Positions 8,374-16,496 of a DNA stretch of 56,563 nt are shown in pieces; positions within the stretch are counted from its first letter, which is position 1; each line of letters begins with the position of its first letter. The DNA is from JBNJEA01 sp051745395 (GTDB lineage Bacteria; Desulfobacterota; Desulfobacteria; Desulfobacterales; Desulfosalsimonadaceae): assembly GCA_051745395.1 (NCBI GenBank), contig JBNJEA010000005.1, forward strand, positions 1-56,563. The letters are read 5' to 3'. The translations under genes and the position numbers were made by a program. A model generated the notes under the pieces. That model was not told the DNA's origin. It did not search any database and worked only from the letters and a program-made list of their open reading frames with translations.

Positions 8374-11124
8374 CTATGCTTTCATACACTCATCAATAAT
8401 CCGCTGCTGCTCCTTCTTGAAAACATAATGATACCCCGTGGCCGGGCTGGCCGCCGCTTTCCGGCCGGCATAGGTCAGCTGCAGGGAAAACCGCCGTTCA
8501 AACAGGGGCCGGATGTATTGCCAGGCGCCCATGTTGGCCGGCTCCTCCTGGGCCCAGACCCAGTTGTCGCAGGATTCGTACTTTGTGACGATTTCATCGA
8601 TTGCCTCTTCGGCAAACGGGTATAGCTGCTCGATGCGGACAATGGCCATGTCTTTTCTGCCGCTTTCATCGCGCGCCTTTGCCAGTTCATAGTAAAGTTT
8701 TCCGGAGACCAACACCACTTTTTCCACGTCTTCGCCGGCTTGCCGGTCATCGATGACCGGGTGGAAATGCCCGTCTGCCAGATCATTCAAGGTGGCCACC
8801 GCCTTCGGGTGGCGCAGCAGGCTCTTGGGCGTTAACACCACCAGGGGTTTTAAAATCCGGCCGACGGCCTGGCGGCGCAGCAGATGAAAATACTGGGCCG
8901 GCGTAGTCGGGTTGCAGACACAGAGGTTGTCATCTGCGGCCAGTTGTAAAAACCGCTCGAAGCGGGCGCTGGAATGTTCCGGTCCCTGGCCCTCGTAGCC
9001 GTGGGGCAACAGCATCACCAGCCCGCTTTGACAGCCCCACTTGGCCTCCCCGGCCGCGATATACAAATCAATAATCGCCTGGGCATTGTTGACGAAATCG
9101 CCGAACTGGGCTTCCCACAGGGTCAGGCACTCCGGGCGCATCACGGAGTAACCGTATTCAAAACCGAGCGCCCCGGCCTCGGAGAGCAGGCTGTTGATGG
9201 ATTCAAACCGTCCCTGGTTTTCGCCGACATGGTTTAACGGCACGTATTCGCCGTTGGTGGCGGTATCAAACAAAACACTGTGGCGCTGGCTAAATGTTCC
9301 CCGCTGGCTGTCCTGGCCGCAGAGGCGCACGGCAATGCCGTCGCCGACGATGGTGGCAAAGGCCAGGGCTTCGGCATTGCCCCAGTCGATGCCTTTGCCG
9401 TTTTCGACGGCCTCGAGGCGTTTTTCCAACAGCTTGGACAGCTTGCGATGCAGATGAAAGTCTTCCGGCACGGCGTTGAGCGCCTCCGCAAGTTCGTTCA
9501 GGCGCGATGATGCCACCCGGGTATCGACGTTTGCGTATTCACTGAAGGCCGCCGGCGCCTCTCGCTTGTTTTGCCCGTCTTGTTCTTCTTCCGCCTGTTT
9601 TTCTTCCCGCGCCCGGTCAAATGCCGCCTGGATACACTGCCGGGTTTCGTCCCGGATGGATTTGATCTGCGCATCTTCCAACACCTGTTTTTCCTTGAGC
9701 TGTTCGGCATAAAGCTCGCCGATGGACGGCCGGTTTTTGATCCGCTCGTACATCAGCGGCTGGGTGAAATAGGGCTCGTCGCCCTCGTTGTGCCCGTAGC
9801 GGCGGTAGCAGACCACGTCGATGACCACGTCTTTTCCGTGGGCCATCCGGTAGTCGCAGGCCAGCCGGATGGTATGCACGGCGGCTTCCGGGTTTTCGCC
9901 GTGGACGTGAAAGATGGGAATCATCAGACTCTTGGCGATATCAGTGGCATAGCGGGTCGAACGCAGGTCTTCGGGCAGGGCGGTGTAGCCGATCTGGTTG
10001 TTGATCACGATATGGACGGTGCCCCCGGTGTGATAGCCGTCGAGCTGGCTCATGTTAAGCGTTTCGGCCACGATCCCCTGCCCGGAAAACGCCGCATCGC
10101 CGTGCAGCAGCAGGGGCAGCAGCAGCCGGGTATCACCGCTGTCCATTTCGTCAAAGCCGGCCCGGGCCATGCCCTCGACCACGGGGTTCACCGATTCCAG
10201 GTGGCTTGGGTTGTCGGCCATGATGATGTCGACGGGCTTGTCGTTTAATGTAGTAATCTGGCCGCGGAAGCCCTTGTGGTATTTTACGTCACCGGCGCCG
10301 ACTTCGGCTTCCGGGTTGTACTGGTCCTCAAATTCGCGGAACACGTCTTCATAGGGCTTGTTTAAAATATTGGTCTGCACGCTGAGCCGCCCCCGGTGGG
10401 TCATGCCGAGCATGACCTGCCGGCAGTCATAGCCATTGGCGGCATGGGCAAACAACGCATCAATCATCGGCACGATGACATCGGCGCCTTCCACGGAAAA
10501 GCGCTTCTGGCCGAGGTATTTCCGGTGAATGAACTGCTCGAAGCCGGCGGCCTCGGTGAGTTTCCGGAAAATGCGGTTTTTTTCATCGGCGGAAAAGTCC
10601 GGCCGGTTCTGTGTCGCCTCCATGCGTTCGCGCAGCCACTTGCGCTCGGCCGGGTCCTGCAGGTGCATGTATTCCACGCCCACCGAGCGGCAGTAGGTCT
10701 GCCGCAGGTGAGCAATCGCCTCGCGCAGCGTCATGCGCTGCTCCCGGTTTTGGGCCAGACCGGGGATATAAAACCGGCGGTCCATGTCGGCTTCTTCCAG
10801 GCCGAAGGCCTTGGCGTTTAACAGCGGGTGATCCGTGGGGCAGGCCGCAAGCGGATCGAGGCAGGACAGCAGGTGCCCGATATCTCTGTACCGGTAGACC
10901 AAGGCCTCGACCTTCGACTGCTTGCGCACCGACTCCTCGTCGCAGGGTTCGCAGACGCCTTCTTCCGGCGAGGGTTCGGCCCCCCGCGCCGGTTTTTCGG
11001 TAAGGCCCAGCTCAAATCCCTGGAAAAAAAACTGCCAGTCCTTTCCAACCGATTCGGGGTCTTGCTGCCATAACCGGTACTGTTGTTCAATGTATTCGGC
11101 GCTCCACGGGCCGGTATAGGTCAT
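8374..11124 (-). CDS. odhA: 2-oxoglutarate dehydrogenase E1 component (thiamine-dependent)
   Basis: E1o decarboxylates 2-oxoglutarate with thiamine diphosphate and passes the succinyl group to lipoyl-E2. The 916-residue length and the N-terminal GPWSAEYIEQQYRLWQQDP fit the SucA/OdhA family. Family motifs include GMTHRGRLSVQTNILNKP, the LLHGDAAFSGQGIVAETLNM metal/ThDP region, HTGGTVHIVINNQIGYT, RYGHNEGDEP, RGTFSQRHSVLFD, LWEAQFGDFVNNAQ and LLPHGYEGQGPEHSSARFER. It lacks the acyltransferase domain of actinobacterial fused forms. AGGAGG lies 4 nt before the ATG. It is the first gene of the odhA-odhB-lpdA run, 126 bp after lipA; 8-bp satellites flank it on both sides. This enzyme is uncommon in sulfate-reducing relatives, which usually use a 2-oxoglutarate:ferredoxin oxidoreductase. 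Confidence 0.97.
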   Translation of the reverse strand: MTYTGPWSAEYIEQQYRLWQQDPESVGKDWQFFFQGFELGLTEKPARGAEPSPEEGVCEPCDEESVRKQSKVEALVYRYRDIGHLLSCLDPLAACPTDHPLLNAKAFGLEEADMDRRFYIPGLAQNREQRMTLREAIAHLRQTYCRSVGVEYMHLQDPAERKWLRERMEATQNRPDFSADEKNRIFRKLTEAAGFEQFIHRKYLGQKRFSVEGADVIVPMIDALFAHAANGYDCRQVMLGMTHRGRLSVQTNILNKPYEDVFREFEDQYNPEAEVGAGDVKYHKGFRGQITTLNDKPVDIIMADNPSHLESVNPVVEGMARAGFDEMDSGDTRLLLPLLLHGDAAFSGQGIVAETLNMSQLDGYHTGGTVHIVINNQIGYTALPEDLRSTRYATDIAKSLMIPIFHVHGENPEAAVHTIRLACDYRMAHGKDVVIDVVCYRRYGHNEGDEPYFTQPLMYERIKNRPSIGELYAEQLKEKQVLEDAQIKSIRDETRQCIQAAFDRAREEKQAEEEQDGQNKREAPAAFSEYANVDTRVASSRLNELAEALNAVPEDFHLHRKLSKLLEKRLEAVENGKGIDWGNAEALAFATIVGDGIAVRLCGQDSQRGTFSQRHSVLFDTATNGEYVPLNHVGENQGRFESINSLLSEAGALGFEYGYSVMRPECLTLWEAQFGDFVNNAQAIIDLYIAAGEAKWGCQSGLVMLLPHGYEGQGPEHSSARFERFLQLAADDNLCVCNPTTPAQYFHLLRRQAVGRILKPLVVLTPKSLLRHPKAVATLNDLADGHFHPVIDDRQAGEDVEKVVLVSGKLYYELAKARDESGRKDMAIVRIEQLYPFAEEAIDEIVTKYESCDNWVWAQEEPANMGAWQYIRPLFERRFSLQLTYAGRKAAASPATGYHYVFKKEQQRIIDECMKA

Positions 11125-11195
11125 CTTCCCTCCTGCTTGTTACCGGAATTGCCGGTTTCCTCCGCCTAGTTGTAAATGAAAGCCCTCCCGCCCCT

Positions 11196-11251
11196 TACTC
11201 CCTCAGTGCCTCAGTCCCTCAGTCCCTTAGTGCCTCAGTCCCTTAGCCCCT
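11196..11251. repeat. 8-bp satellite (7 units) between odhA and lipA
   Basis: Seven in-phase units: TACTCCCT, CAGTGCCT, CAGTCCCT twice, TAGTGCCT, CAGTCCCT and TAGCCCCT. The last base of the array is the first base of the lipA stop codon (TGA on the minus strand), so the repeat directly abuts the coding end. Confidence 0.92.
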
Positions 11252-12141
11252 CACCCCCGCAAAAGCGCCCTCGCCTGTTCGGCCGCCCGGTAGGAACTGC
11301 GCACCAGCGGCCCGGATTCCACCCAGGCAAAGCCGAGGGCCTCGGCAAAGTCTTTCAGGTGCGCAAAGGTTTCCGGCAGCACGTATTCGAACACCTCGAT
11401 GTTTTCCGGCCCCGGCTGCAAATATTGTCCGATGGTTAAAATATCGACGTCCGCGGCCCGGATCTCCTGTATGGTTTCGTAAACTTCGGAAAGGCTTTCG
11501 CCTAGCCCCACCATAATCCCCGATTTCGTCAATTGGTCCGGCGCCATCGCATGAACGGCGCAAAACAGCGTAAGCGACTCGGCGTAATCGGCCTCGGGCC
11601 TTACTTCCGGATACAGCCGGCGCACGGTTTCCATGTTGTGTCCGATAATGCCGGGGCCGGCGTCCACCACCCGTTTGAGGGCCTCGCGGCTGCCTTTGAA
11701 GTCGGGGATCAGCACCTCGGTGGTGGTATCGGGGCACCTGCCGCGGATATGCTCGATGGTTTTGGCAAAATGGGCGGCCCCGCCGTCGGGAAGATCATCC
11801 CGGGTCACGGAGGTCACCACGGCATGGTCTAAGCCCATGGCCGCCACGGCTTCGGCCACGCGTTGCGGCTCATCTGCTTCCAGGGACACTGGCTTTTTGC
11901 CCACGCCGCAGAAAGCACAATTGCGGGTGCACCCGTCGCCCATTATCAGGAAAGTGGCATGCCCGGCCGGCCAGCATTCACCGATGTTCGGGCACCGGGC
12001 GGATTCACAGACCGTGTGCAGGCCGGATGCACGCTTCAAGCGGCAGATGGTGTCATAATTTTCGCCCCGGGGTGTTTTAACAGTGATCCACGGAGGCTTT
12101 TTCGGCGTATGCTTCCAATTCTTATTCGATTGATGCTGCAT
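11251..12141 (-). CDS. lipA: Lipoyl synthase (radical SAM)
   Basis: LipA inserts two sulfurs into protein-bound octanoyl groups, here presumably those of OdhB. It has the auxiliary-cluster cysteines C-x4-C-x5-C (Cys45, Cys50, Cys56 in CESARCPNIGEC), the radical SAM CxxxCxxC in CTRNCAFC (Cys71, 75, 78), and the C-terminal RSSYRA whose Ser ligates the auxiliary cluster. The start at ATG 12141, five residues inside a longer TTG-initiated frame, is preferred because AAGAG lies just upstream. The product is about 296 residues. The start is 15 nt past the lipB stop, so lipB-lipA is one unit, and lipA runs on toward odhA. An 8-bp satellite abuts its stop codon. Confidence 0.96.
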   Translation of the reverse strand: MQHQSNKNWKHTPKKPPWITVKTPRGENYDTICRLKRASGLHTVCESARCPNIGECWPAGHATFLIMGDGCTRNCAFCGVGKKPVSLEADEPQRVAEAVAAMGLDHAVVTSVTRDDLPDGGAAHFAKTIEHIRGRCPDTTTEVLIPDFKGSREALKRVVDAGPGIIGHNMETVRRLYPEVRPEADYAESLTLFCAVHAMAPDQLTKSGIMVGLGESLSEVYETIQEIRAADVDILTIGQYLQPGPENIEVFEYVLPETFAHLKDFAEALGFAWVESGPLVRSSYRAAEQARALLRG

Positions 12142-12156
12142 TATATCTCTTGGCAA

Positions 12157-12825
12157 TCATTTGAATACCCGGGCAAATGTTTTTGTCAGGCACTCGATGA
12201 CGGGATTCATCTCCACCGGCTCATTCAATGCCTTTGCCAGGCTGGTGACCGATTTGCCGTGCAGTCCGCAGGCCACGATGGCATCGAAAAAGGACAGGTC
12301 CGTATTGACGTTTACGGCAAAGCCGTGGCTGGAAATGCCGTGGGAATTCACCCGCACGCCGATGGCCGCAATTTTTCTGTCATCGACCCAGACGCCCCGG
12401 AAGCCGGCAAGCCGGCCGGCGGAAACCCCGAAGGCAGCCAACGTTTCAATCAACACCTGTTCAAGCCAAAACACATAGCTGTTAATATCGCCGCAGACCG
12501 CCGGCACGTCTATGATTGGATAGCCAACCAACTGCCCCGGGCCGTGAAAGGTGACATCCCCGCCGCGCTCGACCGTGCGGATGACCGCCCCCTTCGATTC
12601 CAACACCGGCCTTGGCACCAGAAAGTTCGTGTCATCGCCGCGCAAACCCACCGTATAAGTGGGCGGATGCTCCAGCAGCAGCAGGGTGTCGCCGATTTCA
12701 TCGGCCGCCCGCATTTCAACCAACTGCTTCTGCAGCAGCATTGCCTCGTCATAGGGCACGGTGCCGAGTTGACGGATATCGAGTGGCCGCTTTTGCTGAT
12801 CAGTTGGCTGAGTGGCTGCTGTCAT
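12157..12825 (-). CDS. lipB: Octanoyl-ACP:protein N-octanoyltransferase
   Basis: LipB transfers octanoate from ACP to the lipoyl-domain Lys, the step before LipA. The 222 residues contain RGGDVTFHGPGQLVGYP, the catalytic Lys in DRKIAAIGVRV, SSHGFAVNVNTDL, and the catalytic Cys in VACGLHGKSVTS. No clear Shine-Dalgarno precedes the ATG at 12825. Its neighbours lipA and odhAB give an endogenous lipoylation route directly coupled to the complex that needs it. Upstream lies the 870-bp repeat island that separates it from acnA, so it probably has its own promoter there, though I could not place one. Confidence 0.95.
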   Translation of the reverse strand: MTAATQPTDQQKRPLDIRQLGTVPYDEAMLLQKQLVEMRAADEIGDTLLLLEHPPTYTVGLRGDDTNFLVPRPVLESKGAVIRTVERGGDVTFHGPGQLVGYPIIDVPAVCGDINSYVFWLEQVLIETLAAFGVSAGRLAGFRGVWVDDRKIAAIGVRVNSHGISSHGFAVNVNTDLSFFDAIVACGLHGKSVTSLAKALNEPVEMNPVIECLTKTFARVFK

Positions 12826-12926
12826 TTAATTCAGTTTATTTAAGGAATTGATCATTCTTTTTCCAGCTCTGAACCGGCTTGCCGCAGGCAATGGCGCGCT
12901 GCTTTTCGCTTTAATCTTCCGGCCCT

Positions 12927-13087
12927 TGTTTTCTAAGGCGCATCAGGCGGGGGCATTCCTGCCCCCACCCCCGCTTTTGCCGCCCGATTCGACAAGGCAT
13001 TTCTGTATAAATGTCCCCTAAGTCATTCAAAACACAGCGACTTTGATAGGGCGGGAGCCTCCCCCACCCAATGCGCCTAAGAAAACA
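12927..13087. repeat. Imperfect long inverted repeat A
   Basis: The left arm from 12927 (TGTTTTCTAAGGCGCATCAG, then a GGGGG run and CCTGCCC) matches the reverse complement of the right arm at 13049-13087 (TGTTTTCTTAGGCGCATTGG, a GGGGG run and CCCGCCC). Each arm also holds its own small G/C hairpin. About 80 bp lies between the arms. Confidence 0.75.
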
Positions 13088-13300
13088 TACGGGCCTCCAG
13101 ATAATATCGCTCAAAGCAGCCCCCCATCGCCTGCTCAGTCCCCGATCATCCCGGCATGTAAAATCCCCCGATATCTGTTTATTTGTCCCCGTATGCATAA
13201 AAATGGCCCGCCAGCGTAGGGCCGATAAGCGATAGCGCATCCGCCGGGCATTTGACGGATAAACGTTGCTTCCGTTTTCCAGAAGGCTGCCTGGACACCC

Positions 13301-13616
13301 CGGCGACAGGGCGTTGGGTTTCTGCAAGCGAGCATTGGGCCCGATTTCGTTATGCTTCTTAGACCTGAACTGAGCGATTTTCAAGTTTGCCGCAGATACA
13401 AGGAAGATGCAGACGAGCTATAGTGGACTATGCGAGGCTGCATCTGACGCAGTAGATGCGGTAAAATTGAAAATCGCTCAATTCAGGTTAGATGAAGCAG
13501 CGCCATAACATCGCCGACTGTTTGAGCGAAGCGAGTTTCGGCGATGCGGCGCTGCGAATCTTAGAAGCATAGAAATCGGGGACAGTGAGCGGCAGAAGCC
13601 CAACTCCCTGTCGCCC
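13301..13616. repeat. Imperfect long inverted repeat B, MITE-like
   Basis: Nested arms: outer 13301-13363 with 13559-13616 (both read GGCGACAGGG, then TTGGG, TTCTGC, CCGATTTC, TATGCTTCT from the outside in), and inner CCTGAACTGAGCGATTTTCA (from 13364) with the complementary block 13467-13487, one mismatch in 21. The centre is near 13427. The right arm carries an extra 71-bp block (13488-13558). There is no coding capacity, so this is a non-autonomous element or a structured RNA/DNA element. Confidence 0.75.
13497..13555. repeat. Compact hairpin inserted in repeat B
   Basis: GCAGCGCC (13497-13504) pairs with GGCGCTGC (13548-13555), and ATCGCCGA (13510-13517) pairs with TCGGCGAT (13538-13545). 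A small asymmetric bulge separates the two stems and GAGCGAAGCGAG lies in the loop. The block has no counterpart in the left arm of repeat B, so it looks like a separate palindromic unit. Confidence 0.75.
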
Positions 13617-13694
13617 AGCAAGATTGCGAAACCGCTCCCGAACGCCTTTATTTGAACGCCTTTCTTTTCGATTGCCGGTTACCGATATCCATGG

Positions 13695-16475
13695 CTATTC
13701 CCGGATAAACTGCCGCATCACATAGGGCAGAATTCCGCCGTGCCGGTAATACTCGAGCTCAATGGGCGAATCGAGCCGGGTGACCACGGCAAAATCCCTT
13801 GCCTCCCCGCCGTTGCCTTTCACTTTGACCGTCAGGGACTGGCCCGGGGCAAGCCCATCGGATATGCCTTCGATGTCAAAGGTTTCCTCGCCGGACAGGC
13901 CCAGCGATTCCGGCCCCTCGCCTTCCTGAAACTGCAGCGGCAACACCCCCATGGCCACCAGGTTGGACCGGTGGATGCGCTCGAAGCTTTCGGCGATAAC
14001 GGCGCGCACGCCTAAAAGCAATGTCCCTTTTGCCGCCCAGTCGCGCGAACTGCCCGAACCGTAGGCCTTGCCGGCCATGACGATCAGCGGCGTGTTATCC
14101 TCCTTGTATTTCATGGCCGCATCATAGATGGCCATCACCTCGCCGGTGGGCAGATACCGGGTCCAGCCGCCCTCCCGGTCCGGGGTCAGGCGGTTCTGGA
14201 GCCGGACATTGCCGAAGGTGCCGCGCATCATGACCTCGTGGTTGCCGCGCCGGGAGCCGAAGGAATTGAAATCGCCCTTTTCCACACCCTGATCGAGCAG
14301 GTACCGGGCGGCCGGGCTGTCGTCGGGTATGGCGCCGGCAGGCGAGATGTGATCCGTGGTGATGGTGTCGCCGAGCAGGGCCAATACCCGTGCCGATCGA
14401 ATGTCCCGGCCTTCTGGCATTTCGGCCGACATGCCCGTAAAAAACGGCGGGGCCTTGACATACGTGGAGGTTTCGTCCCAGGCGTACCGCTTGCTTTCCG
14501 AACCCGGCAGGTTGCGCCACTTTTCATCGCCTTCATAGACATTGCTGTACCGGCTTTGAAACATCTGCGGCGACAGAAAATCCATCATTTCATCGATTTC
14601 CTGCTTATCCGGCCAGATGTCTTTTAAATACACGGGCTCGGCGTTGGCGTTATGGCCCAGGGGATCGGTTTCCATGTTCATGTTGACGGTGCCGGCCAGG
14701 GCATATGCGACCACCAGCATGGGCGAGGCCAGGTAGTTGGCCCGGGTCAGCGGGTTGATGCGGCCCTCGAAATTTCTGTTGCCGCTCAACACCGATGCCA
14801 CCACCAGCCCCGTGTCCTCGACGACCTTTGCCACGTCGGCCTGCAGCGGGCCGCTGTTGCCGATGCAGGTGGTACATCCGTAGCCCACCAGGTGAAACCG
14901 GAGGGCTTCCAAATACGGCAGCAGTCCTGCGGCGTCGAGGTAGTCGGTGACCACCTTCGATCCCGGGGCCAGACTGGTTTTCACCCATGGCCGGACCTGC
15001 AGGCCGGCCTGGACGGCCTTTTTGGCCATAAGAGCGGCGCCGAGCAGCACCGTGGGATTTGACGTGTTGGTGCAGCTGGTGATCGCGGCGATGACCACCG
15101 AGCCGTGGTCCAGGTAAAAACTCTGAAACGGCCGGTTGACGGGCACGCCTTTTTCGTCCAGGGGTTTGCGTAGCACCATCCGGTGATCGGATTTTTCCGA
15201 ATCGCCCATGGCCCCGCCTTCGTCTTCCCATTTTACGCCCTTGGTCTCCCGGGCTTCTTCGGCGGTAAAATAGTTCTCGAAATCGGCGTTGAAGGCCTGC
15301 TTCATCCGGGAAAGCGGAATGTGGTCCTGGGGCCGGATCGGGCCGGCCATGGAAGGTTCGACCGTGTGTAAATCCAGGTGCAGGGTATCGGAAAACGCCG
15401 GCTTTTCCATGTCTGGCGACCAGAACAGGGCCTGTTCGGTCAGATAAGCGCGGATCAATTCCACCTGCGCCTCGGAGCGGCCCGTAAAGGTCAGGTATTT
15501 CAACGTTTCTTCGTCAACGGGGAAAAACGTTGTCGTGGCCCCGAACTCGGGCGTCATGTTGGCGATGGTGGCCCGGTCCGGCAGGGTCAGGGAACTCAAT
15601 CCCTCCCCGAAAAACTCGACGAACTTGCCCACCACGCCCTTTTCGCGCATCATTTTCGTCACGGTGAGCACAAGATCGGTGGCCGTGGCGTCGTCCCGCA
15701 ACCGGCCGGTCAGCTCGAAGCCGATGACTTGCGGGGTGAGCATGTAATACGGCTGGCCGAGCATTACCGCTTCGGCCTCGATGCCGCCCACGCCCCAGCC
15801 GAGCACGCCGATGCCGTTGATCATGGTGGTATGCGAGTCCATACCCACCAGCGTGTCCGGGTACAACACCGGCTTTCCGTTTTCGGCATCCTCCATGACC
15901 ACGCGGGCCAGGTATTCCAGGTTTACTTGGTGGCAAATACCGGTGGCCGGGGGCACGACGTTGAAATTGTGAAGACTTTGCTGCCCCCATTTCAGAAACG
16001 AATACCGCTCGCTGTTTCGCTCGTAATCCCTGACCGCGTTGACATCAAAGGCGGATGTGCAGCCGAACCGGTCCACCTGGACCGAGTGATCGATGACGAG
16101 ATGGACCGGGATCCGGGGATTGATCTTTTTCGGATCGCCCCCGAGAGCCGCCATGGCATCGCGCATGGCGGCGAGATCAACCACCGAGGGGACACCGGTG
16201 AAATCCTGCATCAACACCCGCCCGGGCATGAAGGGCACATCGAATTTTTCTTCGACTTCCGGCCTCCAGCGAGCCAACTGCTGGACGTGGTCGGCGGTCA
16301 CCAGCCGGCCGTCTTCGTTTCGGACCAGGTTTTCCAGCAGAATCCGAATGCTCACCGGCAGGGCCGCCAGGTCGATATCAAGACGATCTGCCAGTCTTTG
16401 CAGGCTGAAATAGTCACAGGTGCGATCGGCCACCCGAAGCTCGGATGCGGTCCGGAAGGAATCCTTGGCAGTCAT
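13695..16475 (-). CDS. acnA: Aconitate hydratase, AcnA/IRP type
   Basis: Interconverts citrate and isocitrate using a [4Fe-4S] cluster. The 926-residue length is that of the monomeric AcnA/IRP1 class. Visible motifs are MDSHTTMINGIGVLGWGVGG, the cluster cysteines in ITSCTNTSNP and GCTTCIGNSG, SGNRNFEGRI, the C-terminal swivel-domain GSGSSRDWAAKG, and ESFERIHRSNLVAMGVLP. A GGGGG run 6 nt before the ATG can serve as ribosome-binding site. It starts 21 nt after gltA, so fumC-gltA-acnA is one transcription unit that supplies isocitrate; no isocitrate dehydrogenase is in the window. Confidence 0.97.
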   Translation of the reverse strand: MTAKDSFRTASELRVADRTCDYFSLQRLADRLDIDLAALPVSIRILLENLVRNEDGRLVTADHVQQLARWRPEVEEKFDVPFMPGRVLMQDFTGVPSVVDLAAMRDAMAALGGDPKKINPRIPVHLVIDHSVQVDRFGCTSAFDVNAVRDYERNSERYSFLKWGQQSLHNFNVVPPATGICHQVNLEYLARVVMEDAENGKPVLYPDTLVGMDSHTTMINGIGVLGWGVGGIEAEAVMLGQPYYMLTPQVIGFELTGRLRDDATATDLVLTVTKMMREKGVVGKFVEFFGEGLSSLTLPDRATIANMTPEFGATTTFFPVDEETLKYLTFTGRSEAQVELIRAYLTEQALFWSPDMEKPAFSDTLHLDLHTVEPSMAGPIRPQDHIPLSRMKQAFNADFENYFTAEEARETKGVKWEDEGGAMGDSEKSDHRMVLRKPLDEKGVPVNRPFQSFYLDHGSVVIAAITSCTNTSNPTVLLGAALMAKKAVQAGLQVRPWVKTSLAPGSKVVTDYLDAAGLLPYLEALRFHLVGYGCTTCIGNSGPLQADVAKVVEDTGLVVASVLSGNRNFEGRINPLTRANYLASPMLVVAYALAGTVNMNMETDPLGHNANAEPVYLKDIWPDKQEIDEMMDFLSPQMFQSRYSNVYEGDEKWRNLPGSESKRYAWDETSTYVKAPPFFTGMSAEMPEGRDIRSARVLALLGDTITTDHISPAGAIPDDSPAARYLLDQGVEKGDFNSFGSRRGNHEVMMRGTFGNVRLQNRLTPDREGGWTRYLPTGEVMAIYDAAMKYKEDNTPLIVMAGKAYGSGSSRDWAAKGTLLLGVRAVIAESFERIHRSNLVAMGVLPLQFQEGEGPESLGLSGEETFDIEGISDGLAPGQSLTVKVKGNGGEARDFAVVTRLDSPIELEYYRHGGILPYVMRQFIRE

Positions 16476-16496
16476 GCATTTCCCCCGTAGATCGGA

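Larger units (their letters stand above)
12826..13694. other. Repeat-only intergenic island between acnA and lipB
   Basis: This 870-bp stretch has no convincing gene. The longest open frame (12911-13384, minus) has a Cys/Arg/Gly-rich translation without family features and crosses the inverted repeats. It contains two long imperfect inverted repeats (12927-13087 and 13301-13616), a compact hairpin inside the second (13497-13555), and a short REP-like stem at 13206-13249 (GCCCG/CGGGC around ATAAGCGATAGCGCATCC). It interrupts what would otherwise be a continuous TCA-cycle/lipoate operon. Confidence 0.75.

Noticed and set aside
8186..8428. Plus-strand frame encoding a repeating SLSPSVPQ octapeptide
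   Set aside because: It is the translation of the 8-bp satellite (24 bp = 8 codons, no stops) and overlaps the odhA 3' end. A similar frame at 11176-11439 has the same cause.
11863..12843. 326-codon frame antisense to lipA and lipB
   Set aside because: Both underlying genes are intact and have all catalytic residues.
12911..13384. 157-codon minus-strand open frame in the repeat island
   Set aside because: The translation has no family features, is Cys/Arg-rich and runs straight through two inverted repeats. There is no ribosome-binding site.
15378..16490. 370-codon frame antisense to acnA
   Set aside because: Lies entirely over an intact acnA. G+C-rich codon bias keeps the opposite frame open; the translation is His/Gly-rich with no motif.
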